From: Ochrobactrum sp. CGA5
GTDB taxonomy: Bacteria > Pseudomonadota > Alphaproteobacteria > Rhizobiales > Rhizobiaceae
Assembly: GCF_006345815.1 (NCBI RefSeq)
Contig: NZ_VCIG01000010.1
Coordinates: 1 to 45,552 of the forward strand
Length of the DNA stretch: 45,552 nucleotides
Direction: 5' to 3'
A program made the translations under genes and the position numbers. Positions 1 through 8,268 of this stretch are shown in pieces. Each line of letters begins with the position of its first letter. Positions within the stretch are counted from its first letter, which is position 1. Under the pieces are notes generated by a model, which did not search any database, had not been told where the DNA came from, and was given only the letters and a program-made list of their open reading frames with translations.

Positions 1-81
1 CGATTTTCCTTGCGACAGCAGAACATCGACCTGGCGCAGCTTCGCGACGATCTCTTCGGGTTTGTGCTTCTTCTGGGGCAT
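1..81 (-). CDS. IS3-family transposase OrfA, N-terminal fragment
   Basis: First 27 codons of an IS3-family OrfA, running off the window start. The peptide begins MPQKKHKPEEIVAKLRQVDV, the typical start of the helix-turn-helix DNA-binding subunit in rhizobial IS3 elements of the IS51/IS407 type. A strong AGGAGG-type ribosome site lies 7 bases upstream (89-95). In the full element OrfA binds the terminal repeats and is fused to OrfB by programmed frameshifting. That region is outside the window. Confidence 0.85.
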   Translation of the reverse strand, partial: MPQKKHKPEEIVAKLRQVDVLLSQGKS

Positions 82-145
82 TCCAACGTCCTCCTACGGC
101 TCAATAGCCTACTTCAGGGAGGACCACTTTTCAGGGGGCAGACCA
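1..145 (-). mobile_element. IS3-family element, left terminus (partial)
   Basis: Terminal piece of an IS3-family insertion sequence, cut by the window edge. Read on the minus strand, the end starts TGGTCTGCCCCCTGAAAAGT at 145. It aligns with the other terminus at 45409 (TGAATAGCCCCGAGTTTTGT), sharing TG at the tip and GCCCC at positions 7-11. An OrfA start codon follows at 81. The left and right termini lie at the two ends of the window in the same orientation, so the window is either one circle opened inside the element or a segment between two copies. The three or four bases flanking the two tips do not match, so no target duplication is seen. Confidence 0.8.
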
Positions 146-615
146 ACCTTCGGTTTTACCAAACGCCCGAGCAGGTCGAAGCGATCCTTTCGGTAGTCGA
201 GAAAGCAGATGTAGCTTCGACTGACTGGAAGATGATAGCCGACGAAACCGATGAAGACGTGCCAGAAATGGTGAAGGCTGTATATCGTAAGGGCGAAGAT
301 CGGAACCGCCATCTCATTCTTCTCGACGATCACGGTGCCGGGTTTTTCGGTCTCGAATTAAAACCGAGGCCAAGCAACGTTAACATCAAGGTTCCTGATG
401 CGCATGTTGATCTGCATGTTCGCGGCGACCAGATACTAATCACGTTTTGGGATGGCGATCAGCGAAACACGGTTACTCTGACTGAGGAAGATCCCGCTGA
501 TTGGCAGAAAGCGCTGGATGAAGCACGCAATAGCCCTGCGGGACTTGTTGTCGACGAACTCTATCACGGCGAGTTAAATGGTGACGGAAAGTTCGACAGA
601 GATGAAGATGAGTAG
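146..615 (+). CDS. hypothetical protein, 5'-truncated by IS
   Basis: Open frame of about 156 codons whose upstream part is antisense to the IS3 terminus, so only the segment from 146 belongs to the original gene. The residues encoded before it (10-145) are an artefact of reading the IS backwards. The remaining protein is acidic, with no signal peptide or membrane segment. It has a short beta-rich middle and ends in an acidic Asp/Glu tail (GDGKFDRDEDE). I do not recognise the family. It is probably a broken gene, because no start codon with a ribosome site is visible near the junction. Confidence 0.5.
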
Positions 616-671
616 ATTATAGTGGCGCAGACACCAATCGTATCTGCGCCAGGCTGCTGACGGGTATTATC

Positions 672-1865
672 TCATCTTACTAATCGCTTGTGCCTGCCTA
701 TTTGCATATAACGAGCAGGCCTAACGACCAAATCATCGAAACTAGCGACTTTGAGAGCTTCGCTCGGTCTATGGGATGGAGGTAATTCCGGCGGGTTGTC
801 GATAAAAATAGTTGGGATTAGTACTTTAATGGAGAAGTTATCAACCCTTCGGTTCTCCGGATAGTTTTTTGCGAAACTGATTGCCTCATCCAATACCTCG
901 AACCGTTTTCGTTCGTAGTGAGGTTTTTCATTGATCCGTCCTTCAACGTCAAAACTCCAGAAGAGATCAGTTTCGTGTTGGGTGGCGGTTATCGTTAGCT
1001 TGAGGTAGTCGTGGTACTTAGCTCCGAATAGCTTGCTGAAAAAGGAAGGAAGATTCCAGTTCGGCTCGTACGAGAATGCGTGTAGTTCAACGTAGCAATT
1101 GCCTTCATTCAGCCACTTGCCTTCCCTGGTTTGGCTAAAGGCTTCCCGTGCTTGTTGCTCTTCACGCTCTTTATCTCTCTGAGCTTGAATTCGTGCTAGC
1201 TCCTCGCGACGTGCCAATTCTTCACTGGCTCTTTTGGCAAAGGCGTCGTCCATTGCAGACGCGCGGTCTGGATAAAGTTCTGCAAAACTCTGAATGCATG
1301 CGCTTTTTGCATCTTCAAGCGATACCCGGAAAAATTCCTTACCCTGACGGCATTTGGCAAGAATTGCATGAGCGCGCTGTTCAACTGCCAGTGGGCTGCC
1401 TATTACGGGCAACGCCCATTCGACCTTGAAACCCGTTGGCACACCTGTGACACCGGAAAGAGCCGCAGCTCGATCTGAAGCTGTTCCTGTTGTGAAGCCG
1501 ATTTTCAGTAATCCAGGCATAGAGGTGTTGCTCAGGATATAAACCTGGCCACTTACGACGGCATCAAGCTCGGTCGGCGCTTCGACTATTAAGCTTTCAG
1601 GAATAATTGCAAGGTATTCACTGCGGCTTCCAGACCGAAGTCGACGGACTTGATAATCGAAACGGACTCGATCTCCATTTATCACAGGAGACAAGTTGTC
1701 GTTTGAAAAGATGGTGAAAGTGTTGCGACCAATAGTGAAACTGTGAGCTTGGCTTCCGTTCATTGCCACGCGCGATGAACAGTTCGTTACAACTCCAGAT
1801 GCCTGCTTGGCCGCCTTACCTGATGCAGATCTATATCCCTTAGCCAACTGTATGCCCCATGCCAA
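672..1865 (-). CDS. T5orf172 (GIY-YIG-superfamily) domain protein
   Basis: 397-residue protein. Residues about 106-190 match the T5orf172/MUG113 domain: GQVYILSN at the start, LLKIGFT in the second strand, then a central EQRAHAIL helix and EFFRV at the end. This domain is a divergent branch of the GIY-YIG nuclease superfamily found in phage and plasmid proteins, and its catalytic status is often unclear. It is followed by a charged helical stretch (about 205-245, rich in Arg/Glu/Gln, probable coiled coil) and an uncharacterised C-terminal domain. The start is uncertain: the frame opens with TTG and has no clear ribosome site. The next in-frame ATG is at 1763, also without one. It lies alone between the IS-truncated gene and a small unknown gene. 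Confidence 0.65.
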   Translation of the reverse strand: MAWGIQLAKGYRSASGKAAKQASGVVTNCSSRVAMNGSQAHSFTIGRNTFTIFSNDNLSPVINGDRVRFDYQVRRLRSGSRSEYLAIIPESLIVEAPTELDAVVSGQVYILSNTSMPGLLKIGFTTGTASDRAAALSGVTGVPTGFKVEWALPVIGSPLAVEQRAHAILAKCRQGKEFFRVSLEDAKSACIQSFAELYPDRASAMDDAFAKRASEELARREELARIQAQRDKEREEQQAREAFSQTREGKWLNEGNCYVELHAFSYEPNWNLPSFFSKLFGAKYHDYLKLTITATQHETDLFWSFDVEGRINEKPHYERKRFEVLDEAISFAKNYPENRRVDNFSIKVLIPTIFIDNPPELPPSHRPSEALKVASFDDLVVRPARYMQIGRHKRLVR

Positions 1866-1962
1866 AATTCAAGCGTCATTAACAAAATCAACGATGAGAA
1901 ATCAACCGATATAACTCGGAGCGAGAATGCTAATCAGAAATTGATAATTGGGATGCTAGCGA

Positions 1963-2283
1963 TCAATCGATGTCCTCATAGGGCTTGCCCCCGATGGACA
2001 CGATCCGGACTTTGCTGAAGTCCACGCCATGGAAAGCGTCGTTCTTTCTCCGTAAGCCAGCTTGGTCAATTTCACCGCGTTCCAGCATTCGAGCATCGCG
2101 ATTTCGGGAAAGCTGCTTAGTGTAAGTCGTCCATTCGTGCAGGTTATCAACAATCTGGATAGTTCTACCTCCTTCGTCGACGTACTCACGAGAAATTATA
2201 GCGTGGATAATCCGGTCTCCGAATTCATCGAATTCAGGTTCAGGTATTTCTGGGTCAGGTATTTCTCCAACTGGAAACTTCAT
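1963..2283 (-). CDS. small hypothetical protein
   Basis: 106 residues. I chose the ATG at 2283 because AGGAGAATAAAT sits directly upstream, although the frame is open further. The N-terminus is rich in Pro/Glu/Asp (FPVGEIPDPEIPEPEFDEFG), then a mixed alpha/beta segment. No signal peptide, membrane helix or known motif is visible and the family is not recognised. It is expressed alone or with the T5orf172 gene 97 bp downstream on the same strand. Confidence 0.6.
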   Translation of the reverse strand: MKFPVGEIPDPEIPEPEFDEFGDRIIHAIISREYVDEGGRTIQIVDNLHEWTTYTKQLSRNRDARMLERGEIDQAGLRRKNDAFHGVDFSKVRIVSIGGKPYEDID

Positions 2284-2402
2284 ATTTATTCTCCTAACGA
2301 TATCAAGATCATTATTCTGGAAGTACAAGCATGAAACCAGAGGTACCTTATCGTGAGCAGCAGGTTGAAATAAAAACACGATTTCAGGTTATGCAATTAA
2401 AA

Positions 2403-2436
2403 CGGGCTGAAGCCATCCGGCTAAGTATGGCTTCAG
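2403..2436 (-). terminator. rho-independent terminator after the zinc-ribbon operon
   Basis: A perfect 10-bp inverted repeat, CTGAAGCCAT (2407-2416) and ATGGCTTCAG (2427-2436), with a 10-base loop. It lies 17 bp past the stop of the 2453-2785 gene. On the minus strand it is followed by CCCGTTTT, a short T-run. It fits an intrinsic terminator for the minus-strand operon upstream. Confidence 0.7.
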
Positions 2437-2452
2437 TACCTGTTAATGGAAA

Positions 2453-2785
2453 TTACGACGTCTTTGGGCGTGTGAAGAGGACAAATAGCCCCAAAATAAT
2501 ATCGCCGATTACCCAAATACTCAGGATGAGCATTGCGCCGATCCCCGTGCCAATGGCGGCACCTGCTTGCTCAGCGCCAGACAATCCGCTCATGCCCTGA
2601 CTTGCATTATTCATACCGGTGATGAACCAGAGTGCCATCAGGAGATTGAAAGCTATAAATGACCATTTGAAAAGCTTGCCCATGAAACCACGACGTGGTT
2701 TGCGCAATGCTACACCGCAACTAGGGCATTTGAAGGCGCTATCACTAACATCCTTGCTACACTCCGGACATTTAATCATTGCCAT
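2453..2785 (-). CDS. zinc-ribbon membrane protein
   Basis: 110 residues. The N-terminus is a short zinc ribbon with two CxxC pairs (CPECSKDVSDSAFKCPSC, residues 6-23), followed by a basic linker (RKPRRG) and two hydrophobic segments (about 38-57 and 77-103) that should span the membrane. Proteins of this layout keep the ribbon in the cytoplasm. The exact role is unknown. It starts with a good ribosome site (AGGAGAG) 12 bp after the stop of the 2798-3496 gene, which carries a related ribbon-plus-helix module, so the two are almost certainly co-transcribed. Confidence 0.7.
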   Translation of the reverse strand: MAMIKCPECSKDVSDSAFKCPSCGVALRKPRRGFMGKLFKWSFIAFNLLMALWFITGMNNASQGMSGLSGAEQAGAAIGTGIGAMLILSIWVIGDIILGLFVLFTRPKTS

Positions 2786-2797
2786 ATTAAGTCTCTC

Positions 2798-3496
2798 CTA
2801 CTGCTGTTTTGATATATCGCTGAAATGGAAAAGGAACTCAGGATCAGTCATAGCTCCCCTGATTGTTAGGCTAGTTTCACGGATTCCGTCTTGTTCCGAG
2901 CGAAGGAAACTTCCCGATATCTCAACGGCATCCCCAAGCGTCATTTTTGATAGTTGGCCGTAAAGCGGAGTGCCTTTTTTGATCATGGTGTTGTCCACCA
3001 GGTCCGAGAGAGCGTTATTCCATGTGACGACTTCAACTGCTGGAGAGAGACGTACTGAGATGATTGCGTGGCCATCTGTATTCGTTTCAAGTCTGGTCAG
3101 CGTTCCCTTCCAGCCTTTAACCGTTAAACTCGAATCCAGTGACGACATAAGCGCAACACGACGCTCATCACGAAGGCTACTTTGCTGGAGCTCGTTCGCC
3201 GTCGAACGAAATCGTTGTGAGAATTCATCTACGGCCGAAATAAAGTTCTTCTGACTTATAGGCAGAGCTAAAGCAGTTTGGGGCGATGATGTATGTCTCA
3301 TGCTGCCAGCTTTGTCTGTGGACTTTTTTGGCGACGCAATGGCCGCAATTACCACAATTGCCAATAAACCGCCCCCAAGCCATTTAATGGCTTTATAACG
3401 GGACCGCCGTGCGCCGCAGTTTGGGCACATCTTAGCTTCAATAGATATCTGTTTGCCGCATGACTTACATGCGATCCACAAGGACTTCGATTGCAT
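2798..3496 (-). CDS. zinc-ribbon, single-pass membrane protein with periplasmic domain
   Basis: 232 residues. Zinc ribbon at the N-terminus (CKSCGKQISIEAKMCPNCG, residues 11-29), basic segment (RRSRYK), then one transmembrane helix (about 38-54). The remaining 175 residues are predicted outside the membrane. They are Ser/Thr-rich with alternating strand-like segments (TRLETNTDGHAIISVRL) and no motif I recognise. A polypurine ribosome site (GGGGGG) precedes the ATG. Its neighbour downstream shares the ribbon-helix architecture and the upstream neighbour is a lipoprotein, so an envelope function for the cluster is likely. Confidence 0.65.
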   Translation of the reverse strand: MQSKSLWIACKSCGKQISIEAKMCPNCGARRSRYKAIKWLGGGLLAIVVIAAIASPKKSTDKAGSMRHTSSPQTALALPISQKNFISAVDEFSQRFRSTANELQQSSLRDERRVALMSSLDSSLTVKGWKGTLTRLETNTDGHAIISVRLSPAVEVVTWNNALSDLVDNTMIKKGTPLYGQLSKMTLGDAVEISGSFLRSEQDGIRETSLTIRGAMTDPEFLFHFSDISKQQ

Positions 3497-3607
3497 ACAG
3501 GCCCCCCTGATAAACCGAAAATAAATTTACCTACTGTATATTCCAATAGAAATATTCAGTTTTAATTTGAAATGTTGTAACTCGCGATGGAGAGATTATT
3601 CATAGGA

Positions 3608-4261
3608 TTAACTAAACCACGACCGGATTCTCGCAAAAATTGAGCGTTTATCTTCAATAACGGCACTGAATACATACTCAACCCGTTTGCCTCCCATCAC
3701 ATCTCTTAGAGGCACGGCAAAAGTGGTGTTTTTCTGATCGTCAGAAATTGGGCCTGATGAAGAAATGATTTTCGGCCCAGAAATTTTCCACGTAAGCGTG
3801 TGGCCATGAAGCGACTTGGAAAGCATTCGATCCACGTCCGGATCGCTAGCATTCGTTTTATTGTTGCCCTTCATTGATACCCAGACCTGAGCAACTATAT
3901 TTTCTCCCTCTTTCTTTAAATGAGGAAGCATACCGCCTTCTTCAGGTGTAGATGGCTTAGCGTTCATAGCAGCGATCAATTGATCCGTATCGCCTTCAAT
4001 ATGCCATTTGCAGGTTACTGTATTGTCACTGACCTGCATGTCATTTTTCATTGAAATGCCGTTTAATGCCTTTTGACTGGCCAAACCTGAACAGAAACCT
4101 TCCGGTGTTTGTTCCGCGAATGACAGTGCGGATTTCATTACCGAAAGATCGATATCAAGTGTAGTCGTGCCGTCCTCGTTGATCGACATCGATTGCTGCA
4201 TATCGAAACATCCCGCTAGCATAAACGCCAACGGAATCAGTGCTGCGCCCTTAAACTTCAT
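3608..4261 (-). CDS. lipoprotein of unknown function
   Basis: 217 residues with a classical lipoprotein signal: basic start (MKFKG), hydrophobic core, and lipobox LAGC at residues 15-18, with Cys18 the predicted acylated residue and Phe-Asp after it. The mature part begins MQQSMSINEDGTTTLDIDLS, which resembles DUF-type lipoproteins with beta-sandwich folds. A short basic C-terminus ends RIRSWFS. A GGGGGAAAC ribosome site lies just upstream of the ATG. It is 111 bp upstream of the zinc-ribbon membrane gene pair on the same strand and may be in one operon with them. Confidence 0.7.
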   Translation of the reverse strand: MKFKGAALIPLAFMLAGCFDMQQSMSINEDGTTTLDIDLSVMKSALSFAEQTPEGFCSGLASQKALNGISMKNDMQVSDNTVTCKWHIEGDTDQLIAAMNAKPSTPEEGGMLPHLKKEGENIVAQVWVSMKGNNKTNASDPDVDRMLSKSLHGHTLTWKISGPKIISSSGPISDDQKNTTFAVPLRDVMGGKRVEYVFSAVIEDKRSIFARIRSWFS

Positions 4262-4452
4262 GTTTCCCCCATGAACCCCATACAGCCAGTATTATTAATG
4301 GATTACCAATCCATTGGCGCATTGCCAATAAGAATTATCTGGGAAATGGAGAATTCTTCCGGTCGTGTTCGTGCATTGCGAAAACTTTGAAAGTCGTCAG
4401 GGACGCTGGCCGTTATAACCAGATAAAAGGGGATTTGGTTTCGTTTTAACGG

Positions 4453-6938
4453 TCATCCAAACTTGGGACGTGGAGGTCGATATGACGGTTCGCTGAGCCA
4501 TTGAACAGCATCGCAAGATAGAGGGTCGTTCTTGCGCCAATTGTTGCATGCAAGGAATTTCTTGCCCGACGTTTTCGACGTCCGTTCTACCATGAAACCT
4601 TTACCGCATTTCGTGCAGTTTGGCGTAGGTGCGCTATTGTCACCCTTGACGTCAGGCTCAGGGATGTCAGCCTTCGGCCATACCGCGTATCCGCAATTTT
4701 TCGGATCGTCTTTACCGAAATACTGATTGCAGGATTGGAAATCACGGCCGTCTCTGGTCTTTCGATACACCAGTTTGCCTTTCTTGCACTTTGGGCAATC
4801 AAGGCCCGTGACATCCTCTTCCTCTTTCGGCCAGATCGCAGACCGCAGTTCTTTGGATTGTCTTTACCAAAATATTGCGAACAGCTCAGGAAGGGTTTGC
4901 CCGCCTTGGTCTGTCGGGTCATCATCTTACCCTTCTTACACTTCGGACAGGTCTCACCATGGCCTTCAATCGGCTCGATCTTGACACCCGAAGACGAACC
5001 GCCCGCCGTTTTTTTCGTCTCAATGATCGTCTTCAAGCTCTGGACGAGTTCATCAATAAACATGTCGGCGTCGTCAGCACCCTCTGAAATCGCCTTCAGG
5101 CGTTCTTCCCAAGCGGCCGTCAAACCAGGCGAGACGATGTCTGAACTCAGTTTCGACGCCTGATCGATCAGAGCACCGCCCTTGCTGGTGGAAGTCAGCT
5201 TTGTTTTTCCCGCGCGCACCAGAAGACCATTTTTCAGAAGGCCTTCAATTATGTTTGCACGCGTAGCTTCCGTGCCGATGCCCGATGTCTCTTTGAGCAT
5301 CTTTTTGACAGCCGGATCGGTGACAAACTTGTGCACCGCTGCCATTGCGCCGATGAGCGTGCCATCATTAAAGGCAGACGGTGGTGTCGTCCGTTTTGAT
5401 GTGACATGGGATGCAGAAACAGAAACGGAATCCGCTTTGGTCATGGCTGGCAGCGCTTGCGCATCGTTGTCGCCTTCCTCTTCATCTTCGTCGACCGCGT
5501 TTGCACCATAGACGACCTTCCAACCTGCATTGGTAATCTGCTTGCCTGTCGCCTTGAATTTCTCGCCTTCGACTTCGACGGTTGCGGATAGCGCGTTGTA
5601 TTGGTGATCGGGATGAAACTGGGCAATGAAGGCTTTGGCGATAAGTGCGAAGACAGAACGTTCCATCGGCGTCATTTTTGCAATAACGGATGCCGTGGCT
5701 TCCATCGTGGGGATAATACCGTGGTGGTCACTGACCTTGCTGTCGTCCCAAGCTTTCGATTTCAAAGACATGTTGGCAGCGGATGCGGCGTCTTTGTGCT
5801 CCATGATGGCAGCCAGGTTCTGCATGATCTGCGGAGCCTCGCCATCTAAAATCGATTTCGGCAGATAGCGACTGTCGGAACGCGGATATGTCGTAGCTTT
5901 TTGTCTCTCATATAAAGACTGTGCGACATCGAGCGTTTCCTGAGCCGTCAATCCGAGCTTACTGGAGCATTCGGACTGCAACGCTGAGAGCGAATATGGA
6001 AGAGGGGCGGACTTCGACTTGGCGGATCTCGTGAATTCGATGACACGACCTGATTTTCCTAAAATCTTGTTGGTGATGGCTTCTGCTTCAGATTTGTCGA
6101 TCAGACGGCCTTCGCTATCGAGGCCGCTCAAATCCTCGGGGATCACGTAGTTCGCCGAGAAGTCGCCGTTGGCATGTTTGAAGGTCGCCCGAGGCAGGTA
6201 ATGGTCAACAGCCTTGAAATTCGCGATCTCGCGGTCACGGTCGACAACCAGTTTCAGTGTTGGAGTCTGGACGCGGCCAATGTTGACGACCCCGTCAGCG
6301 CCTGACTTTCTCCCTTCAATGGTTGAGAAGCGAGTCATGTTCATGCCATGGAGCCAATCGGCTTTCGAGCGAGCGACAGCGGCGTTGAATAGATTTCTCT
6401 TCTCAGCGTTCGGGAACATGCCTTCAATGGCTTTGATTACGTCTTTCTCGGCAAATGAGGACACCCATACTCGGCCGATTTCCGAGCCAAACGGGTCAAT
6501 GCCGTTTTCTTCCAGCAGTTCGTCGACCAACAACTGCCCTTCGCGTTCAGCGTCGCCTGCGTTGATGATCCGCTTTGCTTTCGGCAGCAGGCTAACTACG
6601 TGGGCAAGATGAGCAAGCTTGGATGCCTGTCTCTTTTTGGCTTCAGCATTCTTGTCGAGGACGCTCTGAGATAGCGTATGCGGCGTTCGCTGCCACTTTT
6701 CAGGCACGATTGGCAACGTGGACATCGACCATTTCTTTAGGTCGGGATCGTAAGCTTCAGGCGAAACCAAGCCGTACATATGTCCGTAGAGCCACGTAAT
6801 AGCATCGTTGCCGACTATCCAATGGCCTTTGGATTTTTCGGGCTTGATGCCCAGCATCTTACCCCGCGCGGTTGCCAACGCTTCAGCCAGATTAGGTTTC
6901 TCAGCGATATATAGATTTTCGAATTCTTTGAATGCCAT
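4453..6938 (-). CDS. topB: DNA topoisomerase III (type IA), C-terminal frameshift
   Basis: Type IA topoisomerase, which relaxes and decatenates DNA through a transient 5'-phosphotyrosine. The N-terminal TOPRIM domain is seen at LYIAEKPNLAEAL (about 9-21) and GDAEREGQ (128-135). The catalytic tyrosine is Tyr351 in TTYPRSDSRYL. After about 690 residues come TopA-type zinc fingers. The first (CPKCKKGKMM) is in frame. At about 4840-4846 the frame slips by one base, and the shifted frame runs on to a stop at 4587. The -1-base-compensated frame continues as two more fingers (CPKCKKGKL and CTKCGKGFM) to 4453. The finger tail NCGYAVWPK in the second finger matches NCGSAIWPK in the first if one base is restored, so this is a recent one-base deletion or a sequencing error. 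All catalytic motifs lie before the lesion. It is a plasmid-type enzyme located next to a palindromic operator-like site. Confidence 0.88.
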
Positions 6939-6955
6939 GTGTTACTCCTTCAACA

Positions 6956-6976
6956 AGCATAATTGTCAATTATGCT
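6956..6976. promoter_or_regulatory. operator-like inverted repeat upstream of topB
   Basis: Perfect 9-bp arms AGCATAATT and AATTATGCT separated by GTC, ending 18 bp before the topB start codon. A TTGACA hexamer lies upstream on the minus strand (6995-7000). A CATAAT -10-like element inside the repeat is 20 bp from it, longer than ideal. The same AAGCATAATT half-site overlaps the -10 of the 42333 gene promoter, and a variant lies in the 35426 promoter, so a shared repressor is possible. Confidence 0.45.
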
Positions 6977-7097
6977 GTTGGGAGTTTGAGCATGTGTCAA
7001 ATCTGGTGAGCGAGTAGACCGCTTAAGACCGAAAACATTGGGATTTCAGAGGCTTGTCGGCGGAAACAGTATCTGGTCCACTGTAAAAAGATAGAAA

Positions 7098-7107
7098 GTT
7101 ATATAAC
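7098..7107. promoter_or_regulatory. GTTATATAAC palindrome in the divergent region
   Basis: A perfect 10-bp palindrome in the 237-bp region between the topoisomerase gene (minus) and the DUF4258-like gene (plus), 69 bp before the latter's start. It is flanked by GATAG and CTATC-like sequence, extending the symmetry. It could be a regulator site for either gene, but nothing else confirms that. Confidence 0.25.
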
Positions 7108-7175
7108 TATCGCACTTTACGCTTGCCATCATGGTTTCAGGGTTATATACCGAAATCAACCAAACGGAGGACGAC

Positions 7176-7442
7176 ATGAACCTGACAGACCACGCAAGCG
7201 CCAGAATGCAACAGAGGGCATTCCCACGACATGTAGTTGAAGCCATCGTTCAATACGGAGCTGGCCAAATTGTTCGGGGTGCTGAGAGCATCATGCTGGA
7301 CAGGCGAGCGCTACGCATGGCTGCCGAAGTTGATAATCGTCTCGCAATCGAACTGGAACGGTATCGCGGCGCTTACGTGATTGTCGGGGATAGCGGTCAA
7401 ATCGTTACCGTTGCCCGCCGTAAACGCCGCCTAAATCACTAA
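7176..7442 (+). CDS. DUF4258-like small protein
   Basis: 88 residues. Start chosen at 7176 because CGGAGG lies 6 bases upstream, although an in-frame ATG exists at 7131. The pattern LTDHASARMQQR near the N-terminus, a VVEAIVQYG helix, and the closing strand GQIVTVARRKRR match the DUF4258 family, small basic proteins with a RelE/BrnT-like compact fold. Some relatives are toxin-like, but no antitoxin partner is visible here. It leads the plus-strand set that contains the glycosylase-like gene, 37 bp downstream. Confidence 0.6.
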   Translation: MNLTDHASARMQQRAFPRHVVEAIVQYGAGQIVRGAESIMLDRRALRMAAEVDNRLAIELERYRGAYVIVGDSGQIVTVARRKRRLNH

Positions 7443-7479
7443 TCATCATCTATCATCATACAAACTGGAGAACACGATC

Positions 7480-8268
7480 TTGGCTCAGGATCTCTCAATC
7501 GCACGCGCATTTTTCGACAAAATTGATGGCCAGAGCGCCAACAACATTCTGACCGATCCCAAGCTTTCCATTGAAAGAGATGGCAATATTCAGGTCTGCT
7601 ATTCGCCATTCGACCACATCGAGAAGTCTGCTCGTCTGGTAATCGTGGGCATCACTCCTGGTATGACGCAGGCGGTAAACGCCTTGAATGCCCTGAGTGA
7701 TGCAAAGCTGGCAGGCACATCCATTGAGGAAGCACTCCGCACCGCAAAGATGACGGCCAGCTTTAGCGGAGCTATGCGCTCCAACCTGGTTGAGATGCTG
7801 GATTTCGTTGGAGTAGCAGATCTCCTGCACATTCAATCAACAGCGTCATTGTTTGAATTCGGCTCTACAGACATGCACTTCACGTCTGCGTTGCGGTATC
7901 CCGTCTTCGTTGACGATAAGAATTATGCGGGCAATCCGTCGATGCTTAAAACGCAATTGCTTCGGAGCATGGTTGAAACCCATCTGGCAGAGGAAGCCAA
8001 ACTATTGCCAAACGCCATCTGGTTGCCACTTGGACCACTCGCCGAGGAAGCTGTTCTTCATGTCGCGGGTCAAGGTCACCTGAAGCGAAACAACATTCTG
8101 GTTGGCATGCCACATCCATCCGGTGCCAATGCTGAGCGTATTGCGGTATTCACGGGTAGAAAGTCGCCTTCGTTGGCGTCGATTAAAACGAATTCAGACA
8201 AACTTCTGCACGCGGCTGACAGGTTGAAGAAGCAGATCGCAAATCTGAAACTGGGAGAAGCCGCGTGA
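7480..8268 (+). CDS. uracil-DNA glycosylase superfamily-like protein
   Basis: 262 residues starting at TTG, with CTGGAG 9 bases upstream. Two signature segments of the UDG fold are visible: VIVGITPGMTQ at about 54-64 (the GxxPG active-site loop) and GMPHPSGANAERI at about 209-221 (the HPSxxN-type DNA-minor-groove loop). UDG-family enzymes remove damaged or deaminated bases, but the lack of the classical GQDPYH means activity is not certain. The next gene starts inside this gene's stop codon (GTGA), so the two are translationally coupled and probably act together. It could be a repair, anti-restriction or defence enzyme. Confidence 0.55.
   Translation: MAQDLSIARAFFDKIDGQSANNILTDPKLSIERDGNIQVCYSPFDHIEKSARLVIVGITPGMTQAVNALNALSDAKLAGTSIEEALRTAKMTASFSGAMRSNLVEMLDFVGVADLLHIQSTASLFEFGSTDMHFTSALRYPVFVDDKNYAGNPSMLKTQLLRSMVETHLAEEAKLLPNAIWLPLGPLAEEAVLHVAGQGHLKRNNILVGMPHPSGANAERIAVFTGRKSPSLASIKTNSDKLLHAADRLKKQIANLKLGEAA

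Noticed and set aside
10..145. N-terminal 45 residues of the open frame from 10 to 615
   Set aside because: They are the antisense of the IS3 terminus and OrfA start, so they are not native gene sequence.
4587..4840. The tail of the topoisomerase frame as a real C-terminal domain
   Set aside because: It has no resemblance to topoisomerase tails, while the adjacent frame carries two complete zinc fingers.
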